From Vigna angularis (taxonomy: Eukaryota > Streptophyta > Magnoliopsida > Fabales > Fabaceae), in contig NC_068979.1 in the NCBI RefSeq assembly GCF_016808095.1, positions 14,296,001-14,360,000 of the forward strand: a stretch of DNA of 64,000 nucleotides, written 5' to 3'. A program made the position numbers and the translations under genes. The notes below the pieces were generated by a model that worked only from the letters and a program-made list of their open reading frames with translations, did not search any database and was not told the origin of the DNA. Positions 1-7,888 of the stretch are shown here, piece by piece (position 1 is the stretch's first letter; the number at the start of each line of letters is the position of its first letter).

Positions 1-882
1 CACAAGGACTTTTCCATGGCTTATAACGTGGCTGGGCTAACAAGAAAATTGGTTTTTCTGGATCACAAAATCTTTGAGTTAAGAGAATCATAACAACACA
101 ATTATTCTTATTTTTCCCAACTTTCGTTTGCATTGAGCTTTGCCTTTCTTTTCTTTTCTTTCTCTTTTTCTTTTCACATTCTTATTTCTTGGCTTCTTAG
201 CTCAATGCTTTTCCCTTTTTCTTTTTCATGCTTTCCTAACAACCCCAAACTTGAACATTTATCAATACCACACAAGATTTTCTACTTAACTCAAGGTAAA
301 GCTTTTCAACAATGGTTTTCAATTCATGTTCAAGGCTAAGGGTTCAAAGGATAGAACACAAAGCGTTCTCTTTTACTGGGCTACTTTATGAATTTGGCCA
401 ATAACAAGGGTTCCAACAAACGACCTTGATCATATGATGCAAAACAAGCAATTGATTCAATCATAGAAAACCTGGGCAAAATCATTCATGCTCCCAAAGT
501 AATAACATTCATTTAATAAAAACTCTGGAGCTTAAAACCTCACATATAAGCTCATTCACATTTGACATACACATCTTGCTTAATCTCACAATCACAATCA
601 TAATATCCTGCATTTGTTCACAAAGCTTGTGAATCACCTGTATAAGCATTTTATGTGCACATCTATCTCAACATCAATCAATCAATAAACATCATCAAGC
701 ATTACTTATCACATAATCACAGTCAATAGCAAACCATCATAACAAACCAAGTTTCCAATTGAGTACATCAACCTTATTCTAAAACAAAAGTAAATAAGTA
801 CAGAACAATAAACCAAACAAAAGCATAAGTTCTCCTCTAATTATGATAGCATTCATCAGTAAATGCTGTCTCAATCTCCTCA

Positions 883-960
883 TCAATCTGAGCTATCATC
901 TGTATCCTCCTCTTCTTGGATCTTATAGTCTTGATTCTTTTTGCCCGATGAGGAGGCCAT
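883..960 (-). CDS. Mini-ORF2 of element C (25 codons)
   Basis: A 25-residue frame starting MASSSGKKN and ending EEEDTDDSSD. The first residues match the start of the 407-residue ORF2 of element A1 (MASSSGKR) and the last match its acidic end (EEEEEDTESSD), so about 380 codons appear to have been lost in frame. Element B has the same reduced frame at 22869-22946. The long version carries a plant retrotransposon domain of unknown function; none of that domain remains here. It could be a passive deletion remnant or a retained micropeptide. Confidence 0.5.
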   Translation of the reverse strand: MASSSGKKNQDYKIQEEEDTDDSSD

Positions 961-1209
961 CCCTGCATCAAACATAATTCACAAAACCAAAAGATACATT
1001 GTTAAGCATTAGTAAACCACAATGAAGAAATCAGCCCCTTCAAAGATGCTCTCTCCCAACCCCAAACTTAGATGGAAAACTAGTGAAAAAGTGAGTGAAA
1101 GGGAGATTTTCTCAAGAGGGAAGAGGGAAAAGATGTGGAGAAACTTTGAAAAGGTATGTAGGAGTGTGTGTGCAAAGAAGATTCTGAAAAGAAAACTAAA
1201 ATGCAGCTT

Positions 1210-1290
1210 GGGGTATAAAAATACCCTAATGGGCTCGGGTTCCGCTAAGGGGAAACTAAACCCACTCTGCGATAGTATCGCTCAGCGGCA
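1210..1290 (-). promoter_or_regulatory. Promoter-like block upstream of mini-ORF2 (C)
   Basis: On the minus strand this block reads a CCGCTGAGCG core (1279-1288), then a CCCCTTAGCGG-like half, then a TATA-like TATTTTTATA (1214-1223). It matches the blocks at 22535-22630 (B) and 10765-10862 (A1), which resemble the upstream promoter region of the family LTR. The role is inferred from this resemblance. Confidence 0.4.
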
Positions 1291-1308
1291 CTTTCGTGAA
1301 GTTCTCTT

Positions 1309-2572
1309 TGATAACAGTTGAAAAATTGTTATTTTCATGCTTAAAATGACACAAAAAGCAACCTTTACACTTAGAAACTAGCTTGAAATCATGCTTTTAT
1401 CCATATTTTCAAAAATAAGAGAGCTGGACAGGTTTATGCTTGATTTCAGTGTTTTTGTGCAGGTTTTAAGGTGAATTTAGTGAACGAAGTGAAGAAGGAG
1501 AGAGATGGAATCAGAAAAGTCAACCAGAAACCAGAAAAGTCAATCAGTCAACCCGAAAAGTCAATCAGTCAACCAAAAAGTCAACCAGTCAACCAGAATA
1601 CGAAAAAAGTCAATCAGACGAGTTTTGGGCCAGTTTTATGCGATTTTATGATCTGTTTGGGCCTGGACCCGTTTTCTATTATTTTTATGTCCTATTTAAA
1701 GACCTAGATGTCTTAGGGTTGGTATATTTGGCACAAACAAAGCAAACACTCTCTCTTCCACCCCTTTGAAGGAGGATCTTGGATGCTCAGGCTACCTCTT
1801 CACCTTTCTAGGGTTTTATCTTTCATTCTTTCATTATTGTTCATCTAGGTTCACCATGAATATGGTGAACTAAACCGTGTATGTTTGTTGGGGAATCAAT
1901 GTAATCTTTTGAAGCTCTCATATATGGAATTTGTGCTTGCATCTTAATCTAAGATTTATGCTTTCTTTCATCATTAGTTAGGGTTTTTCCTCTTTGCTTA
2001 ATGCTTGCTTTGTTTAACTCATTCAATGCATGATTATTGATTTTGTCGATACGGGAACGTACGGGGAAGTCTAGATCCGGGGAATCTCTCCCAATATTAT
2101 ATTGGTTGTCGTTAAGCTCTTGTGCTAAGAGAACTAATTATTAGGAATGCTAGGAATCGTATGAACTCGTAATTAGGGATAGGCCTTCTTGACAAGGTAA
2201 TTTAGAGAGTGGCATTAACAATGATGATTTGAATGTTGAATTCCTAAAATATATGAGAGTGGATAAGATGAAATTGACCTCCAACAACATATTCATATAT
2301 ATATTTCATTGAAAGTGCTTGTCTTTTGCTTTTGCCATTGATCAAAACCTCATGCATACATGTTTAATTTCTGTTTTGCATATTAAACCTCAATTATTTC
2401 GTCCTTAAGTCTTAGCTAATCAACAAACCACACAACTAAACTAGGCCGTGAGTCCTTTGGGAGAACGATACTTGGTCTTACCAAGTTTATTACTTGAACG
2501 ATTCGGTCATACTTGCCGATTGTAAAACAAGTTTGTGACATCATATTTTGGTGATCATAAATTTGTCCATCA
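1309..2572 (+). repeat. 5' LTR of element B
   Basis: The LTR begins TGATAAC and ends CCATCA (TG...CA). It pairs with 24234-25496. The upstream part contains a block of tandem AGTCAACC-type repeats (1518-1619) in place of the CCGCTGAGCGG palindromes of other family members, then a TATA-like TATTTAAAG near 1691. A conserved hairpin (1849-1870) follows in the presumed transcribed part. Confidence 0.95.
1518..1619 (+). promoter_or_regulatory. W-box-like AGTCAA repeat array in B 5' LTR
   Basis: About eight copies of AGTCAA, the reverse complement of TTGACT, occur in roughly 100 bp as loose repeats of GTCAACCAG/AAAAGTCAACC. TTGAC(C/T) is the known W-box bound by plant WRKY factors. The array lies 70-170 bp upstream of the TATA-like sequence. 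The 3' LTR has its own copy at 24441-24543. Factor binding is inferred. Confidence 0.5.
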
Positions 2573-2578
2573 AGTTTT

Positions 2579-2596
2579 TAGCGCCGTTGCCGGGGA
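2579..2596 (+). other. Primer binding site (tRNA-Asp), element B
   Basis: TAGCGCCGTTGCCGGGGA lies 6 bp after the 5' LTR. It matches the complement of the 3' end of plant tRNA-Asp at 17 of 18 positions (second base A instead of G). This primer is typical of Athila-like elements. Confidence 0.85.
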
Positions 2597-2639
2597 CTCG
2601 TGGTTTAACTAGTTAATTTGTGTGATTATTGATTATCTT

Positions 2640-2870
2640 TGACTTTAATTTTGAATTTCTGTTTTTATTTTCGGTTTTTATTTGATTTGGTTTTATTTTA
2701 TTTGATTTGATTTTATTTGATTTGATTTTATTTTATTTTATTTTATCTTATTTGATTTGATTTTATTTGATTTTATTTTATTTTATCTTATTAGATTAGA
2801 TTAGATTTTATTTTATTTTATTTTATTTTATTCTATCTTATTTTATTTTATCTTCTGAATCTTTTATCTT
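2640..2870 (+). repeat. T-rich TTTTATTTGATT leader, element B
   Basis: Low-complexity pentamer-like repeat (TTTTA/TTTGA) between primer site and gag. The same position is T-rich in A1 (about 7600-7800) and, on the minus strand, in C (about 27536-27670). It is followed by GTGCTAACAAAT and TTCTAG, which resemble a branch point and splice acceptor. Confidence 0.7.
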
Positions 2871-2945
2871 CTGAATATATATCTTCTCCTATATCTTTTT
2901 GTGCTAACAAATACTTTCTAGAGTTTTGTGCCTAATGTTTGCAGG

Positions 2946-3823
2946 ATGCAATTCGAACAAGAATTTAATAGGCACTCAATTCTACTAAGGTAATTTCAAT
3001 CACTAGTGGGATCTCACTCAAGCATGGATAATGATCAATTTTGGCAAGCTGTCGAACAATTTAAGAATCTACCACCACAACAAAGGCAGAAAAAACCCTC
3101 TCTATCGGGAAGAAGGATAATGTTGGAGGAGGCAGTTCAACAGTACATACAGATACCTGATTGTCATCACAAAACCACTCAAGCTGCCGAAGAATTTGAT
3201 AGGCCGCCACCACAACAATGGCAGCAACAACCCTCTCCATCAGTAAATTTGGATGACACCCTTCAACAATTTTTGAAAAATTCCGACTCTACTCAGAGAA
3301 GCATTGAAGAATCATGTAAAAGGATGGAGATGCACCTTCGTTTCATTAGTCAAAAATTGAATGTTAAGGTTAATACTGAAGTTAACCTTAAGGAGGAAGG
3401 TCAAGCCAGTGTCACTGAAAGTGACAAGATTTTTGCTGAGAAAAAAAATAGAGAGAGATGAGGAAAAGCTAGAGAGAGAAGAAAAAGAGGAGTTGAGTGA
3501 GAAAGATAAAGATGATGAAAAAGAAAAAGAAGTGGTTGAGAGAGAAGAGAGGAAGAAAATTTGTGTGAAAATAAAGAAGTTAAGAAGAAAAGGAGAAGGG
3601 AAGAAAAAAATAAGAGAAAAGAAAAAGAGAAAATTTGGGGAGAGGAAGCATAAGAAAAAGAAGATGAGAGGAAAGAAGAAGGAATCATATGAAAAATCCC
3701 ATCCTCATCTAAAGAAGAATCATAGGAAGGAAAAGAAATTTAAGTGCTTTATGGAAATCTTCAAGAAATTGGAGATTAAAGTTCCTATGATTGAGACACT
3801 GCAACAGGTTCCTGGTTTGATCA
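2946..3823 (+). pseudogene. Element B gag, 5' part, broken
   Basis: Remnant of an Athila-type gag. The likely ATG at 2946 follows a TTTGCAG. An in-frame TAA follows at 2991-2993; the frame is then open to about 3440, where a run of eight A (3441-3448) shifts it by one. The reading resumes through a very lysine/glutamate-rich stretch and the segment FMEIFKKLEIKVP, which in Athila proteins lies between gag and protease. Compared with A1 the whole capsid core and the zinc knuckle are missing. Element T interrupts the gene at 3823, and it continues at 21988. No protease is present in either part. Confidence 0.75.
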
Positions 3824-5971
3824 TGTCACTTCACATTTAATACACTGCTGAGTCACCTAGTTGCTTCCATAAATACCCCACGTCATTTGCTCAAAAACAT
3901 TAAACACCCACCCTGCACTCCATGCATGCACGCCACTTGTCAAAATGGAAGCTTCTGAAGTCAGTAGTGGGGTGCAGGTGTCGACAGGAGGGACGTTCGT
4001 TAGTTTGAAAGTGGGATTTGAACAAAAGTGATTTTTCTGGAAAACCTCCCACTCTCCTCTTAGAACGATCACTACTGATCCGGGTAAGGGAAGCTTATTA
4101 AATTTAATTTTTGAGTTATACTATGTTGTATGAATGTTCTGTGAATTATACTGTGTTGGATGAATGTTCTGTGAATTATATTAAGTATGATCTATGGTAT
4201 TTGATTTTGGTATATGATTATGAGGATGAGATGATGCATGATAAGTAGGAAATGTACTATTGTATGATTAAACTGAAATATGAAATATATGATAAGATGA
4301 GTATTTGAAAGTATATGATGAGAAATGTATAATGTAAATGAAACTGTGATTTTGAATTCTCTTATGATATTGAACGTTCGTCATCGAACGGTCTTTGACC
4401 GTTCGGTGTTATTACCAAATTCAATTGTAAAGGAATTCTTTCATTTGGAAAGAATTCTGTTTGAGGACGAACGCCCTCTTGTATTAGAGCTACGTTTGAG
4501 CGATCGGCCGAACGTAGATATCCTGAGTATTTTGTGAGAATTGAGAAACCTATAAAAGTAACTTTGAACTCTTAGTCATTTTGCGACACTCGTCCCAAAG
4601 CGTACGTTATAAGTAGCGCTCGGTCTTATACCGAACGCCAGTTCTTTCCGTAATTACCAAATGATTAGAAATAACGTTCGTCCTGAACTTTCATAGCGTT
4701 CGTCCTAAACTTAAATTACGTTCGTTCTAAATTTCAGTAAATTCGCGTACCGAGTTCGGTCATTTACTGGCAGTCGGTTTACTCTAACTAAATTGTCCTT
4801 GGTACATTTAATACTCGTCTTTTGTATCTCCATCCAGTTGGATTTGACTCTGAATCTTGGTACTTAATTTATTCTAAGTATAAATCGAATCGTTCTAGAG
4901 TCAGTTCATATAACTGATTCAAATTGTAATGACGTTCGTCATGTAAAATGCGTCAGCTTTATTCTTTTTGAAAAGAGGACCTCTCGGTCTCGCTTTTGAC
5001 GTTCGTCCTCGTTATGAAGAGGATTGAACGCTCGTCCTTTTATGAAAGTGGAACAAAGAATGAAAATGTTATTAAGAGGAAAAATTATAATGTGCGAACA
5101 GTATGAGAGCTGAAATTATGATTGTGGATTTTGAACGAGCGTTCCAGGGAGGAACGACTCTTGAATGGAATTGAAATGGTAAAGTATGAATGTGGTAAGC
5201 TTAGATGGTAGTTCATCTAGATATTCCGTGAGTGCTCGTTCTGAAGTAGAGAGGAGTATGTCATGTGTGGGAATGGCAGGAGGTCTTAGTCCATAACTGT
5301 AACTTGGACAGAACGGACTAACCTCAGGTGGCGACTGATGATTATTCAAGTTATCCCACCTGTGTGCACGAACGCCTTAGCTACACAGTATTCATACAGT
5401 CCGGACAGTTTGTCTAGTATCAGTAATTTGTTTGAGGGAATGAATTTATTTAAATACATGTTGTGATTATTTGATTTGTTGATATGTTATGAAATGTTGA
5501 TTTACTTAAATTAAATTCAATAAGCTTACCCTTCGTTTTCCATTGTGTTGTCTGTATCTGTACGTCCGTCTTGTCCTTGCAATGATCATCCGTGTAGATG
5601 TGAGCAGAGGGAGATGCATCTCCGGAAGAAACGCTTGAAGAAGGAATTCTGGCTGAAGAGAATTTAGTGGAAATTGAAGTGAAGGCCGAACAGTAGGACG
5701 TTCGATTATGTTTTAGTCTAGTTAGAATAGTGGGCCGTTAGAGCGAGTGCCCTTTTTGCTTTATGTTGAATATTTGAATGTTCGGTATTTATTTTTGTAA
5801 ACCGTTCGTTCTTATTACTTAGTGAACGCTCGTAAAATTTTATGCATGTATGTAAGGCCGTTCGGCCACCCGCGAGGTTTATCTCGTTATTTTGTAAGAC
5901 TATTTTGTTATATTAATACATGTGAATATTCTATTATATAGTTGATGACTGTATAATTTTGGGATGTTACA
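3824..5971 (+). repeat. 5' LTR of element T (with internal deletion)
   Basis: Starts TGTCAC and ends GTTACA. Relative to the 3' LTR (19485-21982) it lacks about 350 bp at position 4058, between CACTCTCCT and CTTAGAACG; short CTCT/CTCCT homology at the junction suggests illegitimate recombination. The LTR is rich in CGTTCG and CGAACG hexamers. The small frame at 4325-4537 is LTR sequence, present again at 20337-20549. Confidence 0.93.
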
Positions 5972-5975
5972 TTAT

Positions 5976-5987
5976 TGGTATCAGAGC
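5976..5987 (+). other. Primer binding site (initiator Met tRNA), element T
   Basis: TGGTATCAGAGC four bases after the 5' LTR is the canonical complement of the 3' end of initiator methionine tRNA, as used by chromoviruses. Confidence 0.93.
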
Positions 5988-6126
5988 AGTTTTGTTCTCT
6001 TAAAAGGACACTGTAGGTTATGAGTCCACTGTGTTTTTGTTGTGTGCTTGATATGTGTTTAATGAGTTATTTTTCAAACTCTTTGAACATGACTAACGCT
6101 CGTTTTTCTCTGTTTCTAGGGAACAA
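5988..6126 (+). promoter_or_regulatory. Element T leader with candidate 3' splice site
   Basis: The leader ends in a pyrimidine-rich run and TTTCTAG at 6114-6120, seven bases before the presumed gag ATG at 6127. This looks like a splice acceptor, and GGTAAG-type donors occur in the LTR (near 4082 and 20095). Splicing is inferred only. Confidence 0.35.
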
Positions 6127-6178
6127 ATGGCTCCTAGACTTCCTCCTCCCCCACAACCTAACGAACCTGATGCGTCCA
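6127..6178 (+). pseudogene. Element T gag-pol, first 17 codons (interrupted)
   Basis: Start of the T polyprotein: ATG at 6127 and a proline-rich beginning (MAPRLPPPPQ). The frame is cut after 52 bases by insertion of A1 at 6179 and resumes at 14930 in the same reading frame once A1 and one GTCCA copy are discounted. The ATG was chosen because it follows the splice-acceptor-like TTTCTAG and is in phase with the downstream frame. Confidence 0.8.
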
Positions 6179-6424
6179 TGATAACAGTTGAAAAACTGTT
6201 ATTTTCATGCTTAAAATTGATACTAAAAGCAACCTTTAGACTTAGAAACTAGCTTGAAATCAATGCTTTTATCTTTATTTTCAGAAATAAGAGAGCTGGA
6301 CAGGTTTATGCTTGATTTGAGTGTTTTTGTGCAGGTTTTAAGGTGAATTTAGTGAAAAGAGTGAAGAAGGAGAGAAGTGACATTAGAAAAGACAAGAAAG
6401 AGTGCAAAACGAGAAGTCGAAGGC

Positions 6425-6455
6425 ACCGCTCAGCGGTAATTTACCGCTGAGCGGC
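6425..6455 (+). repeat. 31-bp inverted repeat in A1 5' LTR
   Basis: Two arms of about 15 bp, ACCGCTCAGCGGTAA and its reverse complement, are separated by one base. The last base of the right arm is C here and T in the 3' LTR (13823-13853), where the repeat is perfect. That is the only LTR difference I saw. It lies about 180 bp upstream of the TATA box. Confidence 0.85.
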
Positions 6456-6634
6456 ACTCAGGAGATTGCGGGAGTCACGCTGAGGGGCAAACTGGCCGCT
6501 GAGGGGAAGAAAAGGGAAGCGCAGTCACCGCTGAGCGGTATTTACCGCTGAGCGCCAATCTTAATAATGGGCTTGGACTCGTTTTCTGGCACTTTTATGG
6601 GCTTGGGCTTAGATCTTTTGTAATTCTAAAATAG

Positions 6635-6643
6635 TATATAAGG
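6635..6643 (+). promoter_or_regulatory. TATA box of A1 5' LTR
   Basis: TATATAAGG, with the CCGCTGAGCGG palindromes upstream and CT-rich probable leader downstream. It recurs at 14033-14041 in the 3' LTR. Confidence 0.65.
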
Positions 6644-6790
6644 ACTTACACGTCCTAGAATTAGTATCTTTGGCAGAACGTAGGCAAACACTCTCTCTTC
6701 CACCCCTTTGAAGGAGGATCTTGGATGCTCAGGCTACCTCTTCACCTTTTTAGGGTTTATTCTTTCATTCTTTCATTATTGTTCATCTAG

Positions 6791-6812
6791 GTTCACCATG
6801 AATATGGTGAAC
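6791..6812 (+). repeat. Conserved LTR hairpin TTCACCATGAATATGGTGAA
   Basis: A 9-bp perfect stem (GTTCACCAT/ATGGTGAAC) with a GAAT loop, about 150 bases after the TATA box and so probably in the transcript. It is present in all seven LTR copies of the family in this window: also 1849, 14189, 24773, near 28492 and 49990 (reverse) and near 63942. Confidence 0.7.
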
Positions 6813-7532
6813 TAAACCTTGTATGTTTGTTGGGGAATCAATGTAATCTCTTGAAGCTCTCATATATGGAATTTATGCTTGCATCTTAATTTAAGACTTA
6901 TGCTTTCATTCATCATTAGTTAGGGTTTTTCCTCTTTGCTCAATGCTTGCATTGTTTAACTCATTCTATTGCATGATTATTGGTTTTGTCGATACGGACA
7001 CGTACGGGGAAGTCTAGATCCGGGGAATTTCTCCCAATATTATACTGACAATATTATATTGGTTGTCGTTAAGCTCCTGCACTCATGAACTAATCATTAG
7101 GAATGCTAGGAATTGTATGAACTATTTGATTAGGGAGAAGCCATCTAGAATGGTACTTTAGAGAGTGGCATTAACAATGATGATTTGAATGTTGAATTCC
7201 TAAAATGTATGAGAGTGGATGAGATGAAATTGACCCCCAACAACATATTCATTCATATAATCCATTGAAAGTGTTTATCTTTTGTCTTTGCCATTGATCA
7301 ATTCATGCATACATGTTTAGTTTTCGTCTTGCATAATATAATCCAATTATTTCGTTTGTAAGTCTTAGCTAATCAACAAACCACACAACTAAACTAGGCC
7401 GTGAGTCCTTTGGGAAGAACGATACTTGGTCTTACCAAGTTTATTACTTGAACGATTCGGTCATACTTGCCGATTGTGAAACAAGTTTGTGACATCATAT
7501 TTTGGTGCTTACAAATTTGTCCATCAAGTTTT

Positions 7533-7550
7533 TGGCGCCGTTGCCGGGGA
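7533..7550 (+). other. Primer binding site (tRNA-Asp), element A1
   Basis: TGGCGCCGTTGCCGGGGA, six bases after the LTR, is an exact 18-base complement to the 3' end of plant tRNA-Asp. Confidence 0.93.
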
Positions 7551-7888
7551 CTCGTGGTTTAACTGGTTAATTTGTGTGATTATTGATTATCTTTGACTTT
7601 TTGAATTTCTGTTTTTATTTATTTTTTTTTTTTGTTTTTATTTTATTTGATTTTATCTTTTAGGTTAGGTTAGATTTTATTTTATTTTATTTTATCTTTT
7701 TAGGTTAGGTTAGATTTTATTCTATCTTTTAGATTAGATTAGATTTTATATTTTTTTTTTTAGATTAGGTTTTATTTTATTTTATCTATCTGTTTCTATC
7801 TTCTAAATTTTTCTATCTTCTGAATTTATATCTTCTTCTATATCTTTTTGTGCTAACAAATCTTTTCTAGGGTTTTGTTTTCTTGTGT

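Larger units (their letters stand above)
1..1308 (-). mobile_element. Element C (Athila-like), 3' part of internal region
   Basis: Minus-strand internal sequence of an Athila-like LTR retrotransposon, cut at 1308 by insertion of element B and continuing at 25502. Positions 1 to about 880 are nearly identical to 29491-30370, the same 3' region in the adjacent copy. The stretch holds the 3' untranslated region, a 25-codon remnant of ORF2 (883-960) and a promoter-like block (about 1210-1290). Its 3' LTR must lie just left of the window. The small plus-strand frame at 133-339 recurs at 29623-29829 and is only part of this untranslated repeat. Confidence 0.8.
6179..7526 (+). repeat. 5' LTR of element A1
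   Basis: TGATAACAG...CCATCA, 1348 bp. The upstream third has several CCGCTSAGCGG palindromes, including a long inverted repeat at 6425-6455. A TATA box TATATAAGG lies at 6635-6643 and a 22-bp hairpin at 6791-6812. Confidence 0.97.

Noticed and set aside
3401..3688. Minus-strand 95-codon frame
   Set aside because: Reverse of the lysine-rich gag tail of element B; low-complexity shadow.
7533..7550. Partial tRNA gene
   Set aside because: Only the 18-base complement of the tRNA-Asp 3' end, directly after an LTR: a primer binding site.
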